A DNA stretch of 64,000 nt from Lycorma delicatula (lineage: Eukaryota > Arthropoda > Insecta > Hemiptera > Fulgoridae). The notes below the pieces were generated by a model. That model did no database searches. It was not told the origin of the DNA and saw nothing but the letters and a program-made list of their open reading frames with translations. The stretch covers positions 293,648,647-293,712,646 of the forward strand of contig NC_134455.1 of the NCBI RefSeq assembly GCF_047948215.1. Reading direction: 5' to 3'. Shown piece after piece: positions 1-11,100 of the stretch; positions within the stretch are counted from its first letter, which is position 1, and each line of letters begins with the position of its first letter. The position numbers were made by a program, and so were the translations under genes.

Positions 1-200
1 AATGAATTGATAATGTTAATTTGATAATGTTGTATTGAATTTTTTAAGATTATATCTTATGTTAAAAAAGACTATTTATGTTAAGGGTAATTATCACTCA
101 GTAGTTTATACTAAATGGCACTTTTATTAAAATGTATATATTTGTGTAAGATTGATATATGGAAGATGTTTGTATAACTGGACCTGCAGTAGGTAGGTAA

Positions 201-461
201 CTCACCAGGTTGGTCTAGTGGTCTAACGCGTCTTCTTAAGTCCTAGTAAAGCCAGTTATTTTTACATGGATTTGAATACTAGATCGTGGATTACCGGTGT
301 ATGGTTATTTGAAACCCAACCAACCAAAGAACATCTCAGGAATGGTTGAACTGAGAATGTACAAGAGTACACTTCATTTACACTCATACATATCATCCTC
401 ATTCATCCTCTGAAGAATTTTCTAAACGGTAGTTACCGTACGCTAAACAGGAAAAAAAAAG
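201..461 (+). repeat. tRNA-derived SINE (family S1), copy 1
   Basis: The left end carries an A-box-like tggtctagtgg at about 212. It shares a long body with two other copies in the window, at 30971 and 57334. Shared landmarks are tttgaatactagatcgtgg, catctcaggaatggt, tgtacaagagtacacttc and a terminal ctaaacaggaaaaa. The B box and the segment between the boxes are largely missing here, as if about 35 bp were deleted. No clear target-site duplication is visible. The SINE class follows from the RNA polymerase III promoter remnants and from copy number in this window. The family name is only a local label. Confidence 0.75.
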
Positions 462-1020
462 GACTTATTAACATAAAAAAGGAGTAGATAGGGGTAGTTT
501 GGAACAATGTTGTCAGGAAATTTTTATTGGTTAGGAAAAGTCAGTAAAAACTAACCTTCAGGGTTCCCACTGAATTTTAAGGTGACAAATAAATAGGACT
601 TATGTTTTTTTGAAAAACTGGATGCCTACTGTCTACCTGATCTGATTAGTCCAGACTTGTTTCTCTGACTTATTTCATGTGAAGATGTGCATTTGAGGCC
701 TACATGAAGACAAAAATTTTATTTGTATTTTACCGATGCAAATGTCTGCCTGATGTCATAAGGTTGGGTGTCTTCCCCCTACAGGGTTGGGATGTGAGGG
801 TTACTTAAAAAAATTTTGTGCAATCCACACAGCCTGCAGGAATTGACACATTACTAATACCACCCAGGAAATATAAGAGAGCGGCATATAAATGTTGACA
901 CTCTGTCGTTCTTTCAATCATATCCATGCTCATATCTTCCATGGAGAATAAACCTTGTAAATTTTACTTTTGACCTTACGACATACAATAAATAATCAAC
1001 ACAACCTACTGTTTTCTGGC
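462..1020. other. Non-genic, repeat-derived
   Basis: No coding region is seen. The segment around 764-800 (gggtgtcttccccctac then gggttgggatg) reappears in reverse orientation near 56740-56770, so at least part of this stretch is a dispersed repeat, probably the body of the LINE relic that follows. Confidence 0.4.
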
Positions 1021-1800
1021 AATGTTTCAGTGTGTCCTCACCAAGATGACCCCAGATGCAGTGATATATACTGATGGATCGAAACACTATACTGTTGGTT
1101 GTGCTTTTGTTGTCAATGAAAGAACTTATATGTTTGGCTGTTTGGACTACCCGGTATTACAAGTGTGTTCACCGCTGAACTCTCTATAAAAAAGGCTCTA
1201 CATATCATTAACCCTAAATATAGAAACTAAATTATTTGCAGTGACTCGTGTAGTGCTCTCCAGGTGTTAGAAGAAGAAAAGTTTTATTCCAAACATCCTG
1301 TCATTGAAATTTACAATGCAGTTGCTGAGTTGAATAATCGCAACACAGGTAAGTTTTGTTGGGTCCCTAACCACGTAAGGGATTCCAGGTAATGAACAAG
1401 CATAATTATGCTACCAAAGAAGCGTGTATTCAACCTCCTTTCACCACCCTAGTTACTACCTCTGATTTTATTAATCGTGTAATCACTGAGAGCAAGGTGG
1501 CAAAGTGACTGGACGACTACTGCCGATAATAAACTAAAGACTGATTAAAGATTCTGTATTGCCATGGGACTCCTTGCAGAAAAACTTGACGTATAGAAGT
1601 AGTCCCCTGCTTTTATCACACACGAGTACCTAATGTCAGGAGGACACGCCACCCCTATGCATACGATGAAACTGCCGCATGATGTGCACCACTTTCTCAT
1701 AGACGCATGTTATGCGGCATTGCATCATAAATTTAATCTACCCAGAAACATCTGTGGTATCCTGTACAATGAAATTTTGAACCGGATGTTTGTTTTTGGG
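1021..1800 (+). pseudogene. LINE RNase H domain relic
   Basis: Broken frames on the plus strand read like the C-terminal part of a non-LTR retrotransposon polyprotein. First comes IYTDGSKHYTVGCAFVVNE (RNase H start, with the catalytic Asp of the YTDGSK motif) near 1065. Then come DSCSALQVLEEEKFYSKHP and a WVPNHV segment equivalent to the WVPSHVGI box near 1360. The tail contains PPLCIRC near 1650, the usual cysteine-rich zinc-binding end. Stops and frameshifts interrupt every part, so no protein is made. RNase H after RT is typical of I/Jockey-like and some R1-like LINEs. The clade is not resolved because the RT domain is absent. Confidence 0.75.
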
Positions 1801-4310
1801 TATTACTAGGTAACTGCAAAAAATTTAATATTGTCATATATATTTTTTATGCTAGAAGAGTTTTTAATTTTTTCCTTACTTTTAATTTTGATTTTTTTTG
1901 GTTCTGTCTTAATTTTATTCTGAATTGGTTTCTTTTTTTCTATTTTAGCTTTTATATTTTAAAGACACTGTCTGCGATATTAGTTTTGAGTTTTATTTCA
2001 CTTTTTTAACTTTTATTTTAACTTATTTAGTTTTATTTTTTTAGTGTTTTTAAAAAATAATTAATTTTTTTTTTTTATTAAAAATTCTGGGTTATAACTC
2101 GCAGGAGTTTTCGCCCCTCCCCAAAAAAAAGTAATCTTGTAAAAACACTGGATGACACAGCATACTGGTGACATTTATTCTGCATGGCTTGATTGTCTGA
2201 TTGCTTATTTACTTTATTCAAATGTCTGATTGCTTGTCTTGAAGTGCTTTGATTACAATGAAGTTCAAAATGCCATGAAAGGTTGGCTAGGTATCCAGGT
2301 GGTTGAATTTTATAAAGGTATTTGTAAATTGACAAATGCATAAATTTAAGTGGTGACTATGTTAAACAGGTTACTTTCTGAACTGCTCTCATATATAACT
2401 AAATTACATTTTATTTATTTTGTCTTATAAAACTTTTAAACATAAAGGAAAGATGACAGCATTGCTTGAGAAAATAATAAACCCAATTTACCAAATTAGG
2501 AGTGTGAAAAGCATAAAACTCACATTTTTTTGTACCTTTTTGAACGTCAACTTTGAATTAGTGTAAAATCAAAACTGTAAGATAATTTATCTATTTTTGA
2601 CGGTAGATTAAACAGTTGAATAATTATAATTTAAATACAACTATGTAAAATAATACCTTCTGTTTATGAATCCTTTACGCTACTGTAGATTTATAAAACA
2701 ACTATTAAAAATAACATTAAGAAACATAGTTGTTTTTAGCTGTTCTTAATAATACTGATGTAGGCCTAATAGAATTAGATTTATGTCCCTGTTCATGGAT
2801 AGGAGAGAGTTAACTATATGGTATGTTTTTATTTTGTTTCTCATATTATGTCAGTGTATATTAGTATAAATTGCAATGCCAGTCTTCAGTCTGATGGGTC
2901 ATTAAGCCCTCAGCTGTGATATCTTAGAATTAGTTGATTTTTTATTTCCATATGTTCAGTTCGTGTCTGTTTCCTAGAGTTTAATGATGCTATGTGACTT
3001 CGAATTTCATACTGCCCACAGGGGGGTGTGATAACACTAAATGGGTGTGCGAGCATACTGAAGATATGCTCACATATTACTTGAATCAAGATTCAAGATA
3101 TTTAATTTCTTGAATATGTCAACCAGCAATTAACGACAATATTTTTCTTTTTCTTTTGTTTTAGAGATTTTCATGGCTACCTCTATAAATTATTCAAAAT
3201 ATTTTGTATATCTAACTAGTTAATGGCTGTAAGTGAAAAGGAAAGTTGTTTATCTAAAAGAATTAAATTCTTTCCTGTTCCTGCAAATTTTTTTTTTCAT
3301 GATACGCTATGTATACACATTTTTTAATTAAAAACTAACTAGATAAGAGTTTAATTTTAAGTGTAATATTGTGTAAAGGGGAGAATACTTTAAACTTATA
3401 AGAATTTCATTGTAGATTGACTCTTTAGTAAAGCTCACAGAAAAATTTTCACAAGCTATAACAGGAAAAAACTTTCCGTTATTTTTCTTAAAAAATAAAA
3501 AAAACCATCTGAATAGTTAAAACAGAACTGTTATTGAAAGGCTTATTTTCTGGACATAATATTCATAATTCTTTTCTTATTATTACCTAGGTTGTGTAAG
3601 TGAGGCTCTTGTGACTGTTACTACTAGTTTGTATGTTACTGCTTTTTGTGATCATGAATGGAATAAATGTTTTAGCACTAGTTTATACTGTGTTGTTACC
3701 TGTTTGTTGGTTTCCTATATGTACTTACCTGTGTTGCAATATCTTTCATTATATTTGAAGTGTAGCTCTTGTTATAAAAATTATGCTGCTAAATTAAAAA
3801 AATTACAAGAAAAACTAATTTTTTGTATATTGTTGAGTAAAGCACCAACTATTTATTTGGGATAAAACCAATAAGTTGTTTCAAGAATTTTAAGGACAAA
3901 GAATAAGAATAAAAATGACAGATCCTGATAAAAAACTAATATACCATAAGTAGAACGGGAATCTTAAAAATAACTATTGATCTAAGTTATTAGAAAAATA
4001 TTTCATTTAAGAATAAAATTCAGAGGTCTAATAATTTAAAATGACAGTTTGCAGGTAAGAAAATTTATTGTAATGGCTGTCTTAAGCATAACAGTATGAC
4101 AAACAGAATTCAAAGAAATGCCTAAACCCCTTAATTATGTCTAAATATGTGTTTGGTATAGTAAGTAAATTCATTCAGAAAATAGGGAATGAATGCAGAA
4201 ATTTCATCATTTCTCAGCCAGAGCTACTCTTTAATATAAGAAATTGAATATTGATATCAAGTAATGCCTGTTAATAAATTAATAAAAATCTTTCGTTTTG
4301 ATTTTTGCAG
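1801..4310. other. AT-rich non-coding stretch
   Basis: Very T-rich around 1840-2080, otherwise AT-rich. Short open frames (for example 2078-2341 minus and 3611-3865 plus) have no recognisable motif, splice context or coding-like composition. It probably belongs to an intron or the 5' flank of the plus-strand gene whose first visible exon is at 4311. Confidence 0.5.
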
Positions 4311-4385
4311 CAAGAGTGTGCTAATATTCAAGCGATGATTAAGTCCTTGGAAGAATGCATGAATGCAAGACGACCACGACCACCG
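4311..4385 (+). CDS. Exon of unknown Cys-Gly-Cys repeat protein gene
   Basis: This 75-bp segment is preceded by a T-rich tract ending in tttttgcag and followed by gttaatat, an acceptable though weak GT donor. It encodes 25 residues (QECANIQAMIKSLEECMNAR followed by RPRPP) with no stop. It starts and ends in phase 0, matching the phase-0 start of the exon at 8105, so the two join into one open frame. The peptide looks helical, with a basic, proline-rich end. There is no start codon that must be used, so earlier exons are expected to the left, possibly outside the window. The exon was found by splice sites and phase, not by homology. Confidence 0.6.
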
Positions 4386-5329
4386 GTTAATATGCATTTC
4401 ATTTTAATTAATTTTTAATATTTGATTTTTAGTTTTAGCATTTACAGCTTTAATAAAGTCAATATTGTTTTAAGGAAAAGAAAATTTATTTTAATTGTTT
4501 TTATTTTAGTTTACAGGATATTTCATTTTAATGACTATGATGGAGAATAATTTCATGGCTTTTCTTTTATTAAAAGGATGCGATTCATGATCTTAATAGC
4601 CTCTTTGTATATAGACTTTCATATTAGCCTAATTGCACATCTGTGTAATAATAGAACCTTTCTTTTTCTTCATTTCTCATTTTAAAATTTTGTTCTAAAT
4701 TTTCTTAGTCTTTATAAAGTTAAAATTAACGTATAAAATAGTTTATTCTATGAACATAATTTGATCATCAAAAAAATTTTATATTTGAATTAGCAGCATA
4801 AATATATAGTGATTCAGGAGGATAAGGCAATACTTTGACAACTCATTGTAGAAGCTAAAGAAAAACTAAAGAGTTTAAACTAAAGCTAAAGAGTTTCAGT
4901 TCCTCTGGGTAAATTAAGGCTTTATGAAATTCTGGGAAGGTCACTTAAGGGGCAAATTCAATTGTTTATGGTTTTTGAGCTGGGAAATCGAAAAAAATAG
5001 GTCCCGGAACTGTATCTCTTAGTTTCTTCTAAGATATCTCATGTAAAATGCCAAAAATAGGGTCAAAAAACACATTTTTAAACATAAATTGTAGAGAATT
5101 TAATTATAAGAAGAATGATGTAAATAATGTCAACAGAACACAAATAAACATTTTAAACCTGTCGACTTTTATTACAGATTAATTTTGTACAGTAGAAAAT
5201 AATTTTGTACAGTTATGTACAGTAGAAAATAATTAATTTTGTACAGTTATGTACAGTAGAAAATAACTGGAGGAAGAAAGAATACTTACTGTTCAATACT
5301 ACTTACAAGTAGTATTTATTTCATGTGGT

Positions 5330-6250
5330 TTAATAACTTTCAAAAATGCCATCGTTGTGTTCAATACACTTTTCAACGCTTTGTACTAGATTTTGTGTTG
5401 CCAGTCGAGAATGCGAGCAATCTCAACGCTGCAGCTATAATCAAAGAACACGAAGATACTGTTAGACTGGCAACACAAAATCTAGTACAACGCGTTGAAA
5501 AGTGCATTGAATAGTTAATCGCGTATCTACTTTTTGCCTGTAAACCTCATTTTTCAACCATCCTCACAAACAATAAGCCAACAGAGTTATGTCTGGGGAT
5601 CTCGGTGGCCAATTAACCTGGCCTTCCACGTCCTATCCATTTACCAGAAAACTTTTCATCAAGACATTATTGCCTTACTTCATTAGTGAAATGTGTAGGA
5701 GCTCCATCATGTTGGTAATACATTTCAAGTCGTTTTGCTAAGGGGATATTTTCTAGCAATACAATATAATAAATTCATTACCTAAAAAAAATTCCAGATA
5801 ATTTCTCCCTGTGACACAATGTTGTAGTATGAAAGGACCCAATTAGTTGGTCATCTATGATACCACACCAAACATTCACTGAAAATCGTTGCTGGAAATG
5901 TTTTTCTACTGTAGCATGTGGGTTTTCTTCAGACCACAGATGCGCATTCTGTTTGTTCCATTATGAGTGAACGTAGCTTCATCTGAAAATAGTATAAATG
6001 AAATTAAATGTAGATTCCTATTAACCCATTGACAAAACTGCAGCTGGCTTAGTCACCAGGCTGGTGATGTTGCACTCTGAATTTGAAAGGAATGCAATCC
6101 ATTATTATTTAATGTACTCCATACTCTACTTTGTGAAATATTGAGCCGTATTGCAATTAATCATGTGCTCGTTGCCGGACTACGTTGAACCATTCTGCAG
6201 ATGGTTCAAAAACAGAATTTCTCTTTTTAACAGACTTTATTTTTATACAC
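5330..6250 (-). pseudogene. DDE transposase relic inside the long-TIR transposon
   Basis: Reading the minus strand from about 6250 downward gives a helix-turn-helix tail (NNNGLHSFQIQSATSP). The strand and metal-binding region follows (FSDEATFTHNGTNRMRI, with the first catalytic Asp in SDEATF) and then FSVNVWCGIIDDQLIGSF. Next comes YYQHDGAPTHFTNEVRQ (second Asp in QHDGAP), then KWIGRGRPG and a mutated form of the WPARSPD box. The C-terminus (KNEVYRQKVDTRL, then VEKCIEHNDGIFE) is split by a palindromic duplication at about 5364-5512. Several stops and frame changes are present, so this is a dead gene. Motif order and spacing match the widespread insect DDE_3-type family. Confidence 0.75.
5364..5512. 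repeat. Imperfect palindrome (inverted duplication)
   Basis: The left arm at about 5364-5411 contains cacttttcaacgctttgtac and tagattttgtgttgccagtc. The right arm at about 5461-5512 is its near-exact reverse complement. A loop of about 50 bp separates them. The arms duplicate the transposase segment encoding RLATQNLVQ-VEKCIE, so this arose by an inverted duplication within the element. Confidence 0.8.
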
Positions 6251-6753
6251 TGTAAAATGGATACAGAATCAGACAAATTTTTTGAAATTTTTATGATAAG
6301 AATTCGACGTAATACTGCAAACACGATTGAAAGTTTTCGTCGGTTTTGTTAATAAGAATCGACATATGTTTAAAATTTTATTTATTTTCTGTTGACATTA
6401 TTTACATCAATCTTTTTATAATTAAATTCTCTACAATTTATGGTGTTTTTGGTGTTTTACATGGGATTATCTTAGAAGAAAAAGAGATACAGTTCTGGGA
6501 CCTATATTTTTTTATTTCCCAGCTCAAAAACCATAAGAAACAATTGAATTTGCCCCTTAATTGACCTTCCCAGAATTTGAGAAAGCCTTAATTTACCTGG
6601 AGGAACTGAAACTCTGGTGAAATCTTTCATCCTGTATAACTCGCTAACGAAGTGTTTTCAGACCTATGTTTATATGAACTTTTTTCTTATTTTTATTTAG
6701 CCTCTAGAATGAGTTTTCAAAGTATTGCCCTATCCTCTTGAATCACACTGTGT

Positions 6754-7096
6754 AAGCAGTTATAAATAGTGGAGTCAAGAATTATAGGTACACAAATTTT
6801 TTTGTGACCATCAGGTAGTTACATGAACATTTGTTGTGGGATTTTAATTATCTCTATGTAGTTTCTGCATTTTTTGCTCTGTAAACCTTTTGATAATGTT
6901 TGATATCCACACTAGTCACACATGGGTTGTGATTATTTTTAGGTCCAAATTCCACCAAAAGTACTTTTGGCTTATGAATATAATAGTGAAGTCATTTACC
7001 TAAAACAAGTATTCCCAGATTTTTGGGAAGATTTTGTTCCCTAAGAAGAGGTCTTCAACAGAACATTAAGTTTATTCTCAATTCTACAGTTCAGTG
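6754..7096. other. Non-coding intron sequence
   Basis: No coding or repeat signature seen. Confidence 0.4.
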
Positions 7097-7207
7097 AGAA
7101 TACCTTTCATTTGCAGAATCATAAAAGTAAATAAGAATACCTTTCATTTGCAGAATCATAAAAGTAAATAAGAATACCTTTCATTTGCAGAATCATAAAA
7201 GTAAATA
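7097..7207. repeat. Tandem repeat, 3 x 37 bp
   Basis: Three essentially identical head-to-tail copies of a 37-bp unit begin at 7097, 7134 and 7171. Each starts agaatacctttcatttgcag. The near identity of the copies suggests a recent expansion. It lies in an intron. Confidence 0.95.
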
Positions 7208-8104
7208 AGATAAGTTTTATGTTGGAGAGGAACTCTTAAGGTTTTGTCCTGGCCTTAACTGGGTGGTCTAAAGCTCATAAAATGAGAAAGTATTCCTTAT
7301 TAGAAGCGTTCCCTGAGGTGCGTTAACAGAAAACATATGTCCCTTACTTTCTGAGTAATCACTTGCTTACTCTGAAACAAGCTACTTAACCCACTAATTC
7401 TGGCCTAACCTCTAGGTTTTATAAAGTAAAAATGTAAATTTTCTAAAAAAAATCACTGTTATAAAGATTAAAGGTAATATTTTTTAAAAACTTATTAGAG
7501 CTGGCAAAATTGTGTTCCTTGACAGTATTAAAGATTTGAGTACATGCCTGTCAGTCTTACATTGCTGTATGTGAAAATTGTGCATGAAATTTTAATTTGC
7601 CTTCTCTAAAGGGTTTTTAAATTATTGAATTATCTGGAAAAGTGGATCAGCAACAGCTTTTGAATTTCCTTCATAATATTAATCTGACTTCTAATAAGCT
7701 TTCTGCAAACACATGATTGGAGCCAGACCTCAAACTTTTACTCTTCAGAGTAAGTGGGCAACTTACCCTTATTTAGATCCATAATCATGGTTAAATTATG
7801 AATGCTTGCCTGTTACACAAGTTGACTTTTTTATCTTTGTTCTGTGTTGGAAACTTAAGCAAATAAAAATGTTGAGCTTGAGTAAATAGATTTGCTCCTC
7901 GTAAACTTGTATGTACTGTTTCTAAAATTCTAAGTTAGTGTATTATATAGTCCTTAGTTTATATGAGTTTAGATAAAAATAACAATCATTTATAATGAAG
8001 TTAATGATAAATTTTTAATAATTATAATGAAGTTATCATAATTATAATTTTTAATGCCATTGTAATACAATACTGTAGTAATATTTATATTTTTTGTTGT
8101 TTAG

Positions 8105-9580
8105 GAGGTACAAAATGTCTGTGCTGCATGTATTAATGAAACTGAGAAGCCACCAGAAAGTCCATCATTAGATGTGGCCCAGTGCTGTGGAAATATGCCC
8201 CAGTGCTGTCATCAGACAAAAACAAGTACCTGCTCAAGAGAAAAGCGTAAAGTTGAAAGCCAGACTAGTAAAGCTGTACCAGATTTCTGTGACATTGCAA
8301 CCACTGAAAATTACGCTGATAATTTAAGAAATGGGTTAATAAATGGGTTGAGTAATAGTTGTGGATGCAAGTCTGAAAGTGTTACACAAGATTGCGGGTG
8401 TACTTCAAAACATAATGAAGATTTAGTACAAGATTGTGGTTGTGCTCAACCACAAAAAAAGGTTAAAGAAGATTGTGGTTGTGCTCAACCACAGAAAAAG
8501 GTTAAAGAAGATTGTGGTTGTGCTCAACCACAGAAAAAGGTTGAAGATTGTGGTTGTGCTCAACCACAGAAAAAGGTTGAAGAATGTGGTTGTGCTCAAC
8601 CACAGAAAAAGGTTAAAGAAGATTGCGGTTGTGCTCAACCACAGAAGAAGGTTAAAGAAGATTGCGGTTGTGCTCAACCACAGAAGAAGGTTAAAGAAGA
8701 TTGTGGTTGTGCTCAACCACAGAAGAAGGTTAAAGAAGATTGCGGTTGTGCTCAGCCACAGAAGAAGGTTAAAGAAGATTGCGGTTGTGCTCAGCCACAG
8801 AAGAAGGTTAAAGAAGATTGCGGTTGTGCTCAGCCACAAAAAAGTGTTAAAGAAGATTGTGGTTGTGCACAGCCACAGCAAAGTGTTAAAGAAGACTGTG
8901 GTTGTGCTCATTCACTACAAAGTGTTCAAGAAGATTGCGGTTGTGCTCAACCAGAACAAAATGTTCAAGAAGATTGTGGTTGCGCTCAACCAGAACAAAT
9001 TGTTGAAGATTGTGGATGTAATGAACAAGAAGTTGTTCCACTAGATTGTGGCTGTGCTCCAGAACCAGAGGAAGATGATGACTGTGGTTGTGGCTTGGAT
9101 ATTGTTGTAATACCATCATGTTGTGAACCACCTCGACATAATGAACCAGTTAATGTGTCTACCAATGCTCCTCAACATGGAATGACTTTTCCCAATGTAG
9201 GCATGCCATTAAATGCTGCATCTCCAAATCCTGTATTTAATGGGATGCCATTACCACCCAGTGCTACATCAAAGTGGTTGAATCCACTTAATGGAATGCA
9301 ACCAGTTGGTGCTGCATATAATGGAATGCCACCACTGCCAGCACCACAAAATGCTTCATGTAACAGGATGCCATCACAAAGTAATAACTGTAGTATGAGT
9401 TGCTGTTCAAGGTACAATTCCTCTAATAGTGGCAACAGTAATATGAATGTAGGATTACCACCACCTCAGAATAGTAGATGCTTTGATATGACTACTAACT
9501 TGAATGTTTTTCCTGTCTCCAATTGTTGTTCTAATGTGAACAGCATAAATCAAGGATTTCCTGGAAGTGTTAGACAATCT
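8105..9580 (+). CDS. Large central exon: Cys-Gly-Cys tandem-repeat protein
   Basis: The exon follows the acceptor tgttgtttag and ends at the strong donor caatct|gtaagt. It is 1476 bp, exactly 492 codons in phase 0, with no stop. Domains in order: a cysteine-bearing, polar N-terminal part (NVCAACINE, CCGNMPQCC) of about 95 residues; about 18 Cys-Gly-Cys units, of which about 15 follow the pattern CGCAQPQKKVKED (12-13 residues each); acidic closing units (CGCAPEPEEDDD); then a low-complexity region rich in Asn, Gly, Met and Pro with repeated NGMP motifs and scattered CC pairs. Middle units are nearly identical and edge units diverge, as expected for slippage or unequal exchange. No signal peptide is visible in this exon. 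I do not recognise the family. Metal binding or disulfide structure are possibilities only. It could be a nuclear or cytoplasmic scaffold or a structural protein. Confidence 0.8.
8436..9050 (+). repeat. 39-bp coding minisatellite
   Basis: This DNA-level repeat underlies the protein repeat. The unit is about 39 bp (36 bp in a few copies) with core gattgtggttgtgctcaacc. Copies 5-10 differ by only one or two third-position changes (tgt/tgc, caa/cag, aaa/aag), and the last five copies drift in sequence. All length changes are multiples of three, so the reading frame has been selected. Confidence 0.95.
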
Positions 9581-11100
9581 GTAAGTAAAAAATATAGTGT
9601 TGTATATCATTACTTTAAGTTAGTGACAATATATTGTATAACTTTCCAAAAAAGTAAATTATTCATTACTTTTAATATAAATATTAAGATAAGTAATTTT
9701 TAAATATTGTCTGGTCTAAAGTAAGTTTATTATTAATGGATTTGTAAAAACATGTTTTGCATACAAATACATGTTCTTTTCTAGTAAAGTGCCCCTCACC
9801 ATTTGCTTTTTATGGTCCTGTGATTCACCTTTATTGGGAATCGCAGGTGGGTAATGCATACCCTGATGAGAGAGGTGAGGTGACTTCCAGGTGGACTTCC
9901 TTGCCATTTATACAAGACTACTTTAAAGGGGATGGAGTAATAATTTACTTTTGTTGGCCAATTTTTGGGTTGCACCTAATTGTAAATGGATTAAGGCACT
10001 ACAAGCAATATATTAAAAAAACTCTTAGAGCTTTGACGTTTGTTTACTAATACCACGCTAAATCATTTTTTTGTGAAATAAAACTGAAATTTTCAATGTG
10101 GATTGAAATTTTCAATAAAATGAGCTGTTGGCTGAAATGAAGTTTAACATGGTCATTCATTATAATTTGAACCATAAGTTTTAATGGAGTAGCTAGCTGC
10201 TAGTGAACATCATGGACTGCTTTTAGGAACAACTAACATTGTGTACTAGCAACAATTAACACTGTGTACTGAATGTTTAGGACTTCACTGGAAAGATAGT
10301 CAATTATTTTGTGTTTTCAGCACTTATGTGCAGTAAATTAATTTACTTATGACTCTGTAGAAAGTTTACTTAGTAAACTTTCTAAGATTACTAGTCATAG
10401 TAATCAACTAGATACTGTATTACAGATTTACACTGTTACTAGATACACTGTATTTTGACTGTTAAGTCAAAACAGAGCATTGATCTAAATTATTTTAATC
10501 TAATATAGTTAATAGTAACTAGACACTGTATTTCAGATTTGACAATGTATTTGGATTGTTACAGTAAAAACAGAACATTGATGTAAATTATAAATCTAAT
10601 ATTACTTGCTTACTGTTGGTGCTTTCATAGCATAACTTTGTTAAAATTCTGTTTTAAAATCCTTATAACCCTTTATATCTATTATAAAGGGTTATTTATT
10701 ATTAAAGGGTATCCTTTATTATCTCTAGTAATAAATATTGCATTAGTAAGGAAAATGCAAAAATCAACATAACATTTTTTCTCTTTTTACAACAGAAAAC
10801 GAACAGATATAATTGAGGTCAGTGAAGTGGTGTAAGAATTCATTAAATTGGAATGTATATTATAATAAATTGCTTTGTAATTATAATGTTAACAAAGCAA
10901 TTTATAGATGTATGAAATTTCTCACTCTAATCTTCTTCTGTTGGCTTCTAAATTGATGCACCAGTTTGGAAAGGAAGAAAAGTAAGAAAACATTTTTTTA
11001 TTTATTTTACTAAGTTTTAAATATTTTACTAAGCATTCAATAAAAATCTATTTTATAAATTATATTAAAATCAAAAATATTAAAATAATATTCTCAGAAA
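9581..11100 (+). other. Start of a large intron, with small repeats
   Basis: Intronic after the donor at 9581. It holds a 25-bp near-perfect palindrome at 10359-10383 (agaaagtttact, then its reverse complement). It also holds an imperfect direct repeat of about 90-100 bp: copy 1 around 10405-10510, copy 2 around 10515-10605, sharing actgtatt-cagattt, cattgatctaaat-like and aatctaatat blocks. The open frame at 9757-10050 has no recognisable feature and is not called. Confidence 0.5.

Larger units (their letters stand above)
4808..6753 (-). mobile_element. Tc1/mariner-like DNA transposon with long inverted repeats
   Basis: The outer roughly 350 bp on each side are inverted copies. The left end reads gattcaggaggataaggcaa and the right end, on the other strand, gattcaagaggatagggcaa. 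The similarity continues inward through gaggaactgaaactc, a tctgggaaggtca block, atggtttttgagctgggaaa and gtagagaatttaattata. Between the arms the minus strand carries a decayed DDE transposase. Insect DNA transposons with a WIGRGGP / WPARSPDLTPLDFFLWGYLK-type transposase are common, and this one clearly belongs to that group. Stops and deletions make it non-autonomous. The host-site duplication is not clear. Confidence 0.8.
4386..8104 (+). other. Intron of the Cys-Gly-Cys repeat gene
   Basis: Spans gttaat at 4386 to the acceptor ttgttgtttag at 8104. It is occupied by the DNA transposon at 4808-6753 and a small tandem repeat at 7097-7207. The remainder is AT-rich with no further coding signal. 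Confidence 0.5.

Noticed and set aside
3611..3865. 84-codon plus-strand frame
   Set aside because: Hydrophobic, AT-driven composition, no splice context compatible with the exon at 4311.
8423..9131. Long open frames on the minus strand and in another plus frame across the Cys-Gly-Cys repeat (162, 202 and 81 codons)
   Set aside because: They are shadows of a 39-bp repeat whose length is a multiple of three, so every frame without a stop in the unit stays open.
9757..10050. 97-codon plus-strand frame
   Set aside because: No motif, no conserved-looking domain, and it sits directly after the exon donor; chance frame or repeat debris.
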